The position numbers and the translations under genes were made by a program. Below, piece by piece: positions 11,880-23,164 of a stretch of DNA of 64,000 nt. Positions within the stretch are counted from its first letter, which is position 1; each line of letters begins with the position of its first letter. This stretch comes from Nemania diffusa (lineage: Eukaryota; Ascomycota; Sordariomycetes; Xylariales; Xylariaceae). Below the pieces are notes generated by a model. It searched no databases, was not told the origin of the DNA, and saw only the letters and a program-made list of their open reading frames with translations. Where the stretch lies: assembly GCA_038501195.1 (NCBI GenBank), contig JBBPUQ010000001.1, positions 1,922,001-1,986,000 of the forward strand, given 5' to 3'.

Positions 11880-14823
11880 GTTGTCGAGGACGACTTGCGT
11901 CGTTCGTTTTGGCGGGAGTCGATTACAGTAGAATAGAGGCTCAAAAAAAGGACGCGAGGTATCTTAGGAGAGTCTTGGCGTGGGTTAGCTGCCACCTGCT
12001 TAAATAAGTACCAGGGAAGACTACACTGCACGCATGTGTAGGTGGTGTAGAAGTTGTATCGTGATAAGGTGAATGGAACCCCAAACAAATCAAAACAAAA
12101 CAAGGTTGGAGGGTGTTTGGTTAGGTGGGGAGTGGGATGAGAAGGTGATCGAGGAATGAATGGGAAAGGACCTTACTATGATGTGTGTATTTGTTGTTGG
12201 TGTCACCGATGTCTTAGACAGACGTAGTTCCAATTGTCAAGTGAAAGCCAATTGAGATCCAATCGGCTGTACTGAGCAGACAGCTGTTGCTACCTCACAG
12301 TAGGACGTCGTCGGTCGCTACGATACCAGCGAGAAGAGCTCCAACTCTTCAAAGGGAGAAAAAAAAGCCTAATCCAAGAATTAAGAATTAAAGAATCGGG
12401 AGGCCTACTCGGGCATACATAATCGGGTGCTAATTCTGCAAGCCTCAAAACGTCTGGACCACCCAAGAACCTGATTGACCTAGCTATGCGCCGTACGACG
12501 TCGCGATAAAATCGAAGATTTTTGGCACCCGCGATCTTGGAAGCTAAGCTGGTTGTGGAGAGCGATGACGAAATTGTGCACGCACACTGGTTAAGCTGGC
12601 TTCCCTAGCCGGCGGCATACGCATCCATCCATGTAGACGCTAATGCTAAATACATCACTATATGTACACTAAACTGGGAAGAGGGGTCAGAATAATTTCG
12701 CCGGGGGAGGGAGCTCTAGGCTGAGGACCAATGACAAGTGAGACTGGAGGTTAGACTCGGGTAGCTATTGTACACGGTACCCACGAAAGGGGTGACTATA
12801 CAAGTAAGTGATGCCGGGAGGGATTGTACAGCAGGTACTGTAATCTATAGATCATTCCAATAATAACCGCGATAATACCTAACCCGAGGTACGAGTGTCG
12901 GATGTGATGAGGTACCAAGGGAGTAGCGTGTCCATGCACATTAATGATTACCTTAGGTAGTGCTCCGACTCCTGGCACTAAGCTGTCTGGTGTTGGTATT
13001 TTTCTTCTTTTTCATTATGACAGCAGTTCTTTTTGCTACAGATTTTTGACACTGAAGAATTAGCTAGATTAGCTACACTGAAATTATGAGTACACTAATT
13101 GAAAGTTCCTCTCAATAGTATGACTTAGTACATGCATGCAATATTGCTACAGTAGGTTAGAAGTGCAATAGTTATAGCGCATAATGTATGATCAGCAAAA
13201 AGAGCTCCAGTCTTCTGTTGGCGCTATTGACGATGGTGACAGTTTATTCGCACAGTTTGAATCGATCAATCAGCCATCATCATTACCGTGATTTATGGAG
13301 AAAGCATGTTTGAAATTAATCCCCGACCAGCTAGTATTCTCTTGCACTTTGTCTCTTACGGTGTTGCTGCTGTGAGGAACTCCCCATCATCATTCCCGAA
13401 GCTGAAACTACGTGAAACTGTGGTTGCGGTACAGCATAGATAGCAGCATGGCTCGGTGCATGAACTACCTACCTAGTCTACTCCGTACAGGCGACTAAAC
13501 TCAATCATGTGATGCATATAAACCTGTTACAACCCACGTAAATAATTCACACATAATGCATACCTTAACATTACCTACCTCTTTTCTACTAGGTAACCCT
13601 ATGCGTACTGCGTAGATAGACCTTATATGCATACGATGAACTGGTGCCACGCAATTGTGGCAACACATGGACCCTGACCTACATACAGTACATGTAGGTA
13701 TAATGCGTTGGACCAATAATGAAGCATGTTCAGCTCAGTACTAGCACAGCTGAATGCTTACATAGTCCACTTAATCAACCCTCCAGATAACCAATCTAGA
13801 TAGCTCACGGCGTACTAGTGACCAGTTACAAAAGACCACTCAATATACCTATGTGAGTGTGCGTTGAAATACGGCAGCATAATAAGCAAGCTTAATGAAT
13901 TATATCATAAGGCATATATCGTTATAGCTGGATGGTGGCCAAAAGATGTTTACCTATAAATAGTTGTGATGAGTACTTATATACATGTAGGTATGTACCT
14001 ACCTTAGTATTCTGTAGATAAGAGCTTTCAAGGGTTGTAGGGGGAAAACAAGAGTATACCCATGTGTTACCCAGTAAGGTTGGCGGGTCCGTGCTTACAC
14101 GTAGAAAACATGACCTCACATCTCGGCAGCAGGACCAGAACAGACTTATTCCGTATATTAAGCAACATTGATCAGTTTATACTTAAACCGGTTGTCTGCT
14201 AGGAGACATGAACAATGCTCATATGTTCGCAAGGGGTCGATGGCTCTATACTTGTCTCTGAAAAGCTCTATTGAAGAGGGACTAGAGGAAAGCCGGATCC
14301 GGAGAGGACAGCCATTCCGGCTCAGTATCATCCTTCGAACAACACCCTACAGTAGGTTAAACAACTTACACATACACAGTATCACGGCTGGTTGTGTAGT
14401 TTAGCGAGACTAATTTCATAGAATAGATAGATATTAGATAATGCAAGGCATGAATAGACGTTGCAAGCAGCCTTCCTCCATGGACCATGTCTTACATGTT
14501 CTCTTAAATTTCCAACTAGAGTCCACAAGGTCCATCAACATGCGGATTGCTCAAGACGCGAACGTCTTTGTCTATAGCTACCTACAGGATAATGTCTCTA
14601 AACCTTCATAGTTTTCCTTTTCCGGAAAGGACATGGCCCCCTTGTTCTCTCTTTGAAGGCGGCTGACAATGAACCATAGAATGTCGCTTTTACCACAGCA
14701 GAGGTGCCTCCTCGTTGCTCTAGATCTGCTTCAGGTGCATCTCATACATTCGGTTCATGTGGCAATTGCTATCGTCCATCTGACTGAAGCGCAACCACAA
14801 CTTGAAGAGCACCCACAGCTAGC
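11880..14823. other. gene-free spacer, 2.9 kb
   Basis: The spacer separates the divergent channel and coiled-coil genes, so both promoters lie here. It contains scattered TACCTA-type motifs (for example 13465-13476 and 13986-14006) and becomes more AT-rich between about 13,000 and 14,200. Open frames are short and lack recognisable features. I see no RNA gene. Confidence 0.55.
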
Positions 14824-17800
14824 ATGGCTACTAATCCGACGGCAGACGTTGTCATGGGAGACTCCAACCCGGCGCCTGCGCCCCAGGTGACGGAGGTGTA
14901 CGATAAAATGAGAGGTTTCCTCAAGGGAACTCACTGGTCGAAGCCATATTACAGTGCCTTGGTCCATAACAACCCCCAGCTTCCTTACCACTTACTCGAG
15001 CACGTCAACTGCACGTATCTGTCAACTCCCGGCAGAGCGCCAACTCTGCTTGCCTTGAAGCAGCATGCTCAATCTCTAGCCGTGTTGATCTCGCTGCTAG
15101 CACCGGCCCAGTTTGGCGGTACCCTCGAGCCACCAAACGAAGGGAAGACAAATGGATCTGCGCCGTTCGCTGCAGAGCAGGCGTTCGATTGGCTTAATGA
15201 TCTGCAATCGAAGTACAACACGGATGATGGAGCACACAAGAAACCCCTAAATGCGCTCGCGAATCTAGTAAAGAGTAATAGCGACACCGAGGGGCCGAAA
15301 TGGCATTGCCCTCTCGACACTACAGGGATTGAATTCCCCGAGAATCATCCCTTCCAACAATACCGTCCTTATGAGAGCCATATGACGCTATTGATGCATG
15401 CAAACGAGATTCTAGAGCGCCTGGACCACGAGTACTCGGCCATGGGCGGCATCCTCGGTCTCATTCCTCTCGACAATGACAATGTAGAGGAACAGCGAGC
15501 GCTTAAACAAGCCAAGACGACTCTCGTGGGCCAGTGGATATTATATACCCAGCATCTCGTAGTCCGTATGCACGAACTAGAAATCGCATACGGAAACAGT
15601 CTAGATCTGCTAGCGAACGAGGCTATTGTCCCCATGCAGCACATTAGTATCCACGGGCCAGACGGCCGCTCTGGACGAGAGATCGTTTTCCCGCAGGACA
15701 GATGGATCTTAGCGAATGCTGGTGAGGACGTGTTCACGTTCATTCATCAGATGCTTGATCGAGCGGAAGCCCATCAGGATGCACAGGATGACGTATTTTC
15801 GGAACAGAATGTGCTAGGTGACGCGGCATTCTCCAGCAATAGAGACGCCAAATACCGCGGCATAGTGAAGGTTGACTTGAACACCCGCTTCTATCGATTG
15901 AGGAACAGCGGTCATGGACCCCTTTTTGTTCTCCCTGCCTTCGGGGATCGCCCGAACACCCAGCACACGAGAGATATCGAGAACAGGCCTACTGTAGTCA
16001 CCATACCGCAGCCTGACACCAAGGAGATAGTCAGCTCATGGGAATCGAAGCACAAAGATATCGATGTTAAGTTACTGAAGCTTACCGTAGACAAGAGCAA
16101 CCTGGAGGCGAAGGTGTCTCAGCTCGATGCATCCGTGGCTATGCGAGACCGTGAAATCGACAGGTTGAATAACATCCAGAAACAATACGACGGCCAGATT
16201 AGCGAAGGAGACAGGGATCTCACTAAACAAATAGTCCATCTTCAGGAAAATGTGCGATACGTTCAAAAGCTAGTGCGAGAAGGTGATGAGCGCGAAAAGG
16301 CTCTCAAGCAAGATATAGAGAACTTCAAGAAAGCTAACCTCGGGACCCAAAACGATCCCAATCCCGTCGGTCCCTTGGTTGAGCAGATCAATGCCCAACA
16401 ATCCCAGATGCGCAAATTGCAAAAGGAAATCCAAGAGCGTGAGAATAAGATGGAAGAACTGCAACGGGATAACGATACGCTACGTATACTTAACAGTTCA
16501 CCTTACGGAAATACATCCTCTCGCAATTCAGGGCAAGTGGCCCAGCTCCAAGCCGAGCTCGCCGGTGCCCAGCAAGAGAGACAGATGCTCCAGAAGGAGA
16601 TTCACAGTCTCAGACAATCAAAGGTGGTCAAGGGCAAGATTCTCAACTTCCCCGAGGGCTTCACGCTGGATTATGGAAGCACCTTCGAGGATACAAACCT
16701 GGGAATAACAGCATGCAATACTGTCTTCTACAAGGCCCTCTTGGCAGCCGAGAAGGAGAAGAACGACAATCAACAAAAGTTGGATGGCCAGAGTATGAAC
16801 ACACACACGATTCAGGCAGAATTAGACCAATCTAAGGCTGAGAATGAGCAATTACGAAAAGAGAATCAGGAGCGGAGAAGTCAGGGAAGTAGAGGCTCAT
16901 CGGGCAAGATAATCAACCTACCATGGGGGCTACAGCATACTAGTACCTTCAGAGACGATAACCAAGGACTCATTGTGCTCACGACACAGTGGTACGATCA
17001 TCTCGTCGACGTAGAGAAGTCTTCTAATAGCTACACGTCTCAGATCGCTAGTCTGGAACAAAAAGTCAAGGACCTTAAGACCCCAGTCGATATCAACTTG
17101 TCAGGCATATTCGACTCGGCTCAAGAACAGTTAGGACAGGTCAACGTATTCAAGGATACTCAGCGTAACATTGCCGTGTTAACGCTCAGCTACCTCGAGG
17201 AGCTTCAAAACTCAGAGCAGGCGAAGAACGCTAATCAACAATCACTGAATGAGTACCAAAGGAACGTTCAAACTCTGCAGCAGCAACTAAAGGAGTCAAA
17301 AGCGCAGGTCGAGAAGGGCCTGAGGGAGCAAAATAACATCGCCTCCGAACTGCCAGACCTTCAGAACCAGCTAGAGATCGTCCAAAGAGAGCTGGATCAG
17401 TCTCAGCAGTCCCGCCACCAACTCCAGGGACAAATCAACCTACTGACGGCAAACACATCGGCATCAGACCTGAAATCGCAGGCCCTCGAGCTGCAGAAAC
17501 AAGTAGACCACGCCACGAGAAAGAGACAGAAGAAAGAGAGCGAGCTCGCGGAGCTGGAGACGCGCCACACCAAGCTCCGGCTCAACGAGACCAACCTCCG
17601 GACCGAGGTGGCGTCCCTCCGCAAGCAGCTAAGCGACGCGAAGAGGGCCGCACCTAAAAGCGCAGCACCGGCACCACTGCCGACAGTGGCGCCAAAACAG
17701 ACAGAGAATGACAGCCAGGTGCTGCGGGAGTTGAGGGGCGAGCTGAAGCTGTACAAGGGCGAGCTGGAAACGGTGCAGAACCTCTGGAATGACCTCCAGA

Positions 17801-18048
17801 CACAGCATGTGATCCTCCAGAGGCAGCTAGAGAAGGCGCAGCGCCAGTGCGACGAGGAGAAGGCGCAGCTTCAACTGCAAGTGACCGAGAGGGATCAGTC
17901 CATCGGGGTTCTGCAGATGAAGGTGGCTTCCGACCCGAACAAGCTCCAGCCTGCCATCATCGAACTCGAAGCGCAGCGGGACGCGGCAAGGAAGCACAGG
18001 GATGAGCTACAGCAGAGAATCAACGAGCTAGAGCAGCAACTAAGATAG
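14824..18048 (+). CDS. long coiled-coil protein with three internal degenerate repeats
   Basis: A single uninterrupted exon encodes 1074 residues; I do not recognise the family. Residues 1-400 look globular, starting with a low-complexity stretch and then KMRGFLKGTHWSKPYYSALV. From about 408 to the end it is mostly heptad-like coiled coil rich in Gln, Glu, Lys and Leu. The coil is broken by three related segments: about 605-650 (GKILNFPEGFTLDYGSTFED), 694-735 (GKIINLPWGLQHTSTFRDDN) and 755-800 (VDINLSGIFDSAQEQLGQVN). Each goes on to an Ile/Val-Leu-Thr, aromatic, Leu, Glu pattern (for example LIVLTTQWYDHLVDVE and IAVLTLSYLEELQNSE). A Pro/Ala linker lies at 944-958. The architecture suggests a cytoskeletal or organelle scaffold or tether, which is inference. 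There is no signal peptide or membrane span. The start ATG at 14824 is followed by a second one ten codons in. Confidence 0.82.
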   Translation: MATNPTADVVMGDSNPAPAPQVTEVYDKMRGFLKGTHWSKPYYSALVHNNPQLPYHLLEHVNCTYLSTPGRAPTLLALKQHAQSLAVLISLLAPAQFGGTLEPPNEGKTNGSAPFAAEQAFDWLNDLQSKYNTDDGAHKKPLNALANLVKSNSDTEGPKWHCPLDTTGIEFPENHPFQQYRPYESHMTLLMHANEILERLDHEYSAMGGILGLIPLDNDNVEEQRALKQAKTTLVGQWILYTQHLVVRMHELEIAYGNSLDLLANEAIVPMQHISIHGPDGRSGREIVFPQDRWILANAGEDVFTFIHQMLDRAEAHQDAQDDVFSEQNVLGDAAFSSNRDAKYRGIVKVDLNTRFYRLRNSGHGPLFVLPAFGDRPNTQHTRDIENRPTVVTIPQPDTKEIVSSWESKHKDIDVKLLKLTVDKSNLEAKVSQLDASVAMRDREIDRLNNIQKQYDGQISEGDRDLTKQIVHLQENVRYVQKLVREGDEREKALKQDIENFKKANLGTQNDPNPVGPLVEQINAQQSQMRKLQKEIQERENKMEELQRDNDTLRILNSSPYGNTSSRNSGQVAQLQAELAGAQQERQMLQKEIHSLRQSKVVKGKILNFPEGFTLDYGSTFEDTNLGITACNTVFYKALLAAEKEKNDNQQKLDGQSMNTHTIQAELDQSKAENEQLRKENQERRSQGSRGSSGKIINLPWGLQHTSTFRDDNQGLIVLTTQWYDHLVDVEKSSNSYTSQIASLEQKVKDLKTPVDINLSGIFDSAQEQLGQVNVFKDTQRNIAVLTLSYLEELQNSEQAKNANQQSLNEYQRNVQTLQQQLKESKAQVEKGLREQNNIASELPDLQNQLEIVQRELDQSQQSRHQLQGQINLLTANTSASDLKSQALELQKQVDHATRKRQKKESELAELETRHTKLRLNETNLRTEVASLRKQLSDAKRAAPKSAAPAPLPTVAPKQTENDSQVLRELRGELKLYKGELETVQNLWNDLQTQHVILQRQLEKAQRQCDEEKAQLQLQVTERDQSIGVLQMKVASDPNKLQPAIIELEAQRDAARKHRDELQQRINELEQQLR

Positions 18049-19345
18049 ATGGAGACAGGGAATAGGCTGAGGGAGGGAAGCTAATAGTGGGTATTTGTAT
18101 CATATCATGGTTATTAGAGGCAGGTCTACTTTTATGGTAACATGTATTGTAACTGCTCATGGTCTCTCCGTAATCTCCATTCTTGTAAAGCTCAAGCTCA
18201 TCGTCGAGGAGGAGACTGACGATGATAGAACCGAGTCGGAAGGACTCAACTAGCAAAAAAGGATTTCATTTGTTTCATCATTTGTCTTCGTCTTGTAACG
18301 TTCCATGTGTACAGTAACTATTCCCTATATTTAGTAAAGTTGAACAATCACCTGCTACTTAGACCATAGTGTAGGTAACCTAGGTATCTAATTGACCTGC
18401 CTTTTCAGCTCCGTAACTTACAAGTGGAGTAACGGTTTTTCTTGCACCCAATACCTACCTAAATCAATAATATTCATCTCGGATAACACTTTATTGGTAT
18501 ATACATAGAAACCCCCTTACTTCACTTGAAAGTCACGGAGCTGAAAAGGCGGTTAATTAGATAACCAGCGCTTGGGCAATGTCACAGGAGGAAGAGGCAG
18601 ATCCCTGCTTCGTTCCTAGTGTCGATCCTTACGGCTAAAAAATGCCAAGACTGGATATAGTGTGCGTATAGTATAGATAATACTGTATTACAGCAGGCAT
18701 TTAAGTAAAGGTACATTAGATAAGGTGCGCTAATTGGCTCGATAAGTTTGCTGGATAGTGGTGAGATGGGATGTTGTCCTGACGACAGAAAAAACACCCC
18801 GCATCAACAATTGCCTAGACCACGCTGTGTCGCATGCGGCCTGCTGCAACCCGCGTGCGTGTCGCTGAGGGAGAAAAATTGCAGTATCGACGACCAATAA
18901 CCTACTTTCCACGTGGAATGATTGTAAGACCGCGGATCGACATTAGTATTTTTAATCTCTTATTTACACTTGTCTTCGTCTTTGCTGAATTTGTTTCGTA
19001 GATCCGGTTGGAGGTAAGTAAATTAGGTCTAGGTACAGAGCATGCGCGATACCGTACATACAATCAATCAAGCCTCGACCTTCACCCACCCGAGACACGT
19101 CGCGACCCTTGCTCCGGCCTTCACCCCACCTCCACCTATAGGTAGTCGATCGACCATTTACCCCATCGAGCACAGCACATAGCTCGGGTCCATTGGCACC
19201 TGATATAGGGCGACACGTATTTTTCTTCTCCTGCTTGACTCCATCCCGATTCGCCGCCTCTTGCGCCTGTCTGCTTGCGCCTTAGCCAAACAGGAGACAA
19301 TGCTATTATCACGGCGGAGGTGAAGCAATCGAGTCTCTGCTCCGG
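18049..19345. other. intergenic spacer carrying a MITE-like element
   Basis: This 1.3 kb spacer runs between two plus-strand genes. It holds the 3' flank of the coiled-coil gene, the inverted-repeat element at 18383-18566, and a pyrimidine-rich leader before the kelch gene from about 19,080. No further gene is supported. Confidence 0.6.
18383..18566. mobile_element. MITE-like element with about 50 bp terminal inverted repeats
   Basis: The left end (18383-18433) and the reverse complement of the right end (about 18515-18566) align over about 51 positions with five mismatches and two single-base indels. The core GCCTTTTCAGCTCCGT is perfect (18399-18414 against 18535-18550). The interior is about 80 bp, AT-leaning and non-coding. 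Length, long imperfect inverted repeats and lack of coding capacity fit a non-autonomous DNA transposon. I found no clear target-site duplication and no second copy in this window. A stem-forming RNA or regulatory hairpin is the alternative. Confidence 0.62.
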
Positions 19346-22300
19346 ATGTTGTCACCGTCGCCGCTGGCCGGTGATGCCGCCGGGTCGCGCCCGCGCACGA
19401 CAGCGGCTGCCCGCGTTTGGATGCTGTTAGCAGCCTGGACTTTCCTTTCCGTCACTGTCGCGGCGCAATCGCTCCCATATATCCCGACGAGCATCTTCTT
19501 GCCTGCATCAAAGCCTGGACGAACCCGAGGCAATGCTACGGGCGACCTTGCTTACATCTTCTCGCCCCAAGGTAGCTCTGTTGACTTACTGTCCGTCAAC
19601 ATTTCTGCCACTTTGGATTCTTCATCATTACCCCTCACCACTCTCTCTTCTGGTTTGCCATTCTTGAAAACCAGCAGCACGGCCTTCACACCTTCTCTCG
19701 CCGACAATGGGTCGCTTCTCGTGTACGCCGGAGACTGTTCGACCTCCACCGGCTCCGGCATCTGGTCCTTTAATGCCTCGGTCCCTAGTACCAGTTCGAC
19801 ATTATGGACACAGGAGGATATCGAAGCGGGTGCTGATGCTCAAAGCATCAAGATGGGGCCAGGGTTCTTAGGCGCCAGCTTTAGCTTCTCAACTGTACTG
19901 GAGCCCGCGACATCCCCAGCATACACCTTCGTTTATGGTGGGATGTGCCCGAATAATAACGCAAACTCGACCAACTCTCAGTCACAGGCAACGTATTCTA
20001 ACCAGATGGTCAAAATCTCGCCTTCGGAAGCTGGGTCCGACAGCTACACGATTGACCCAGTAGAAAGCAGCGGCCCACCGGTTCCAGAAGCTGGCTTTAC
20101 GTTCACTGGTCTGTCTCCGTCCTTCTCGAATCGATCAGGCACCATTACTCAACAGATTAACTATGTCTTGCTTGGCGGACATACTCAGTACGCGTTTATC
20201 AACATGAGCACGGTGGCGATTTGGAGTCTGCCGGAAGAGAGCTGGAGCTTTGTGTCAGATATTAACACGGTCGCTTCCAGCTCTTCGAGCGCGGAATCAA
20301 CAGTAAAGGATACCATTGACAGCGTAGACAGCCGATCAGGCCATACGGCCATCTTAAATGAGGATGGAACAGCCTTGGTGGTTTATGGAGGTTGGGTCGG
20401 CGATCTCACACAAGGCGCATATCCACAGCTTGCTATTCTTCAAATTGGGTCGGACTACGGCGGCGCTGCGGACTGGCAATGGACGATTCCCGACTCGCAG
20501 CCTTCAGGTGATGGTATCTATGGCCATGGTGCTGTGTTGCTGCCTGGAAATGTCATGCTGGTTTATGGAGGCTATACCGTCTCTTCGTCTGGGAGTGACA
20601 CTAAGCGAGAGGCCAGCACTGGTACAGCATCGTTCCTCAATCTCACTTCAATGACATGGGCCGACAGCTACACCAACCCGTCATACATCGACAATTCTAG
20701 AGATGGGGGTACATCAGGAACAGAAAGCCATGGCCAGAAGGAGAAACTTGGCCTTGGCTTGGGACTTGGGTTCCTCATAGCAATAGCAATAGTGGCCTAC
20801 CTGCTCTATCGCAAACGGCAACAGCGTAAACGGATAGTCTCTGATTCTGCAATCCGTGCCCTTGCGCAAGACAATTCTCGATTTATCGGCCATGATGATG
20901 ACGGAACGGGACTCGACCAAGGCAACAGTTGGTATGTGGGCGGTCCTGATCCATATGTGCGTGGCGGCCGATCGCTTGGGTACCAGAGCCTGCAGACCGG
21001 CCGCCAGAACTGGTTTGGGGATATTGGCCCGCCTACAGCGGCGATGAAGCAGATAAATAGAAAGCCAATTGCGCCCCGAGCAGCCAAGGGCCAACATCAA
21101 GCAACATCCTCCACCGCTTACGAACCAGTCTCAAACCCGAGAGGCATGGGTGGTATGAACCCCATCTTCGAAGCTGACGAAGACGACACTGGGGATATTG
21201 GTGAGGAGGCCATAGCGCCTGTTCGGGATGGTCGGCGTGATAGTGGCGCGTCAGACCCTTTCCAAACACCGACCCGGGAGCGCCCAGTGTCTTTCCCGGC
21301 ACCAGGGCGCGCCTCTCAAACCCCTAGCCCAGAAGAGCAGAAGCGTGCTTCGGTAACCGATCCAGAAGTCCAGGATTGGATGACTAATGTAGATGTAGCA
21401 GATGCACTGATGAGTGGACGGGGCAGTGCTCCGCGTACTGCCGCCACAGCCGGGGCCGGACGGACATCGCCCTCGCGTCGTGGGTTCAACATCAATACCG
21501 AAGAAGATGGTACGCGGACAGACAGTAACATTTCAGAGTCAAACCGTAGCAACTTGAGCCGTTCGGGATCTCTGCTCCGCCAACTGCGTCCTGGCTTCGG
21601 CGATGCAGTCGCCGCGGCGCTCGCTGCGACCACAGAAGGTCGGGGAGGTAGCAGTGGCTCGAGCTCCGCGCCGAGCTATAACACGGCGCGCAGTAGTTTC
21701 CCGACCCTGCAAGCTGAGGGGCCAGGACTGCTTTTAGGCCGGGAGAGAGAAAGAGAAAGAGAAGACGCGATGGAAGACGACCTTCAGGAGCCCGGGAGCC
21801 CGAGTAAGAATAAGCCCCGGCGCAGCTGGCTTGGTAGTCTACGTCGCGTGTTCTCGACCCCCAGTACCGACCCTAGTCCATCAGGAGAGGATGAAGACAG
21901 CCCATTTCAGGGCGGCGTCGTCGAAGCTAATGACTTCGAGGCGCGTCTAGGAAGTCTAGGCGGAGTAGGTGGGATCGCAGCTGACGGCTTGTTGCGGAGG
22001 AAAGGCGGTCGAGGTGCTTGGGAATCGGATGATGCTGGCCCAAGTCAGGGTGCAGCACGTTACGCTCCGTTGCGCGGGGCAACCGAAGAGGGCGGGCACC
22101 CCGACGACGAGGAGTGGGATATCGAGAAAGCCGTGGAGAGGCGCCTCGTGCAAGTCATGTTCACAGTGCCTAGGGAGCCGCTGAGAGTTGTCAATGCCGA
22201 GCCAGATTTCGAGAGTGAGCAAGATGTCATCATAGTCGATTCCGACGGAGAAGAGGATGATGGGAGGGTCTCTGGAGAGCAGCAGTGGATATCTGAAGAC

Positions 22301-23164
22301 CGGCGAGATCTTCTAGACGTGCCCATAGTAGCAACGCCACCGCTCGCCCTGCGGACGCCAAGTCCCCTAGGCGACGAGGAGAGACAGCAGCCTCCAAGCT
22401 CGAGAGAAAACGAAGAGAAGGACGCTTTGCGCCGCGAGTTGGACGCGGAATGGGAGCGGATCGAGGCGCGAGACGCCATTCCTGAGGTGTCTCGGACACC
22501 GGAGCCTCTACCTCCACGAACGCCACCGCCAGTGCTTCGACACATACCACCACCATCAAACACCCCACCACACGACCCAGAGCTCGGTAGCCCGCGCCGT
22601 CCCCCTCTACTGCACCACGCACACATCCCTAGACCAGATTCGATGCGCTCATCCCTGACCCTCGAGGAGCAAATCGACATGCTCGGCGCCGAGCTGCACC
22701 AAGCCCGCAGCGTAGCCCAGACGCCCACGAGTCAGCAGAGCGCAAGATTATCGCACCACAGCGACGCAGACGTGCTATCCGCCGAGGCCATCCGGTTCGA
22801 GCGGCCCTCCGGCAGCGCGTCCACGCTGCAGATCACCCCCTTCTTCGCCAGCGCCTCGCCCGGCGCCTCTCGCGGGCGCGATCCCCAGCACCGTCAGGTT
22901 CACAGACCGCCGCCTCCGCCGCCACCACCACCACCGCACGGCGGGAATCTGCACAAGAGCACCGACTTCCGCAGCGAGAGCAATCTGCGCGGCGGCAATG
23001 AGTTGCGGGCCGCGGCGAATAACTCGCCGACGAGGCGCGTGCGCGCCATGGTTGAGGAGTTCGAGAGCAAGAGCTCGCGCGAGGGGAGCCCGGCCGCGTC
23101 TCCTGTGAAGGGGACCTCGGCGCGCGGGACGCCGACTAGGGGGTCGCCGGCGCGCGAGAGGTGA
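19346..23164 (+). CDS. secreted kelch-propeller protein with single membrane span and long cytosolic tail
   Basis: One exon encodes 1272 residues. A hydrophobic signal segment at 24-41 (VWMLLAAWTFLSVTVAAQ) is preceded by an unusually long N-terminal region, so Met26 (position 19421) is a possible alternative start. Residues 42-460 form a Ser/Thr-rich, N-glycosylation-site-rich ectodomain with kelch-type blades: YVLLGGHTQ, SRSGHTAIL, ALVVYGGW and YGHGAVLLPGNVMLVYGGYT. A membrane span at 468-488 (LGLGLGLGFLIAIAIVAYLLY) is followed by a basic stop-transfer (RKRQQRKR). About 780 cytosolic residues are largely disordered, with an Arg-Glu run, acidic patches and a polyproline stretch near 1188-1197. 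Related fungal proteins are described only as kelch or galactose-oxidase-like membrane proteins. A cell-surface sensing or adhesion role is inference. Confidence 0.85.
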   Translation: MLSPSPLAGDAAGSRPRTTAAARVWMLLAAWTFLSVTVAAQSLPYIPTSIFLPASKPGRTRGNATGDLAYIFSPQGSSVDLLSVNISATLDSSSLPLTTLSSGLPFLKTSSTAFTPSLADNGSLLVYAGDCSTSTGSGIWSFNASVPSTSSTLWTQEDIEAGADAQSIKMGPGFLGASFSFSTVLEPATSPAYTFVYGGMCPNNNANSTNSQSQATYSNQMVKISPSEAGSDSYTIDPVESSGPPVPEAGFTFTGLSPSFSNRSGTITQQINYVLLGGHTQYAFINMSTVAIWSLPEESWSFVSDINTVASSSSSAESTVKDTIDSVDSRSGHTAILNEDGTALVVYGGWVGDLTQGAYPQLAILQIGSDYGGAADWQWTIPDSQPSGDGIYGHGAVLLPGNVMLVYGGYTVSSSGSDTKREASTGTASFLNLTSMTWADSYTNPSYIDNSRDGGTSGTESHGQKEKLGLGLGLGFLIAIAIVAYLLYRKRQQRKRIVSDSAIRALAQDNSRFIGHDDDGTGLDQGNSWYVGGPDPYVRGGRSLGYQSLQTGRQNWFGDIGPPTAAMKQINRKPIAPRAAKGQHQATSSTAYEPVSNPRGMGGMNPIFEADEDDTGDIGEEAIAPVRDGRRDSGASDPFQTPTRERPVSFPAPGRASQTPSPEEQKRASVTDPEVQDWMTNVDVADALMSGRGSAPRTAATAGAGRTSPSRRGFNINTEEDGTRTDSNISESNRSNLSRSGSLLRQLRPGFGDAVAAALAATTEGRGGSSGSSSAPSYNTARSSFPTLQAEGPGLLLGREREREREDAMEDDLQEPGSPSKNKPRRSWLGSLRRVFSTPSTDPSPSGEDEDSPFQGGVVEANDFEARLGSLGGVGGIAADGLLRRKGGRGAWESDDAGPSQGAARYAPLRGATEEGGHPDDEEWDIEKAVERRLVQVMFTVPREPLRVVNAEPDFESEQDVIIVDSDGEEDDGRVSGEQQWISEDRRDLLDVPIVATPPLALRTPSPLGDEERQQPPSSRENEEKDALRRELDAEWERIEARDAIPEVSRTPEPLPPRTPPPVLRHIPPPSNTPPHDPELGSPRRPPLLHHAHIPRPDSMRSSLTLEEQIDMLGAELHQARSVAQTPTSQQSARLSHHSDADVLSAEAIRFERPSGSASTLQITPFFASASPGASRGRDPQHRQVHRPPPPPPPPPPHGGNLHKSTDFRSESNLRGGNELRAAANNSPTRRVRAMVEEFESKSSREGSPAASPVKGTSARGTPTRGSPARER

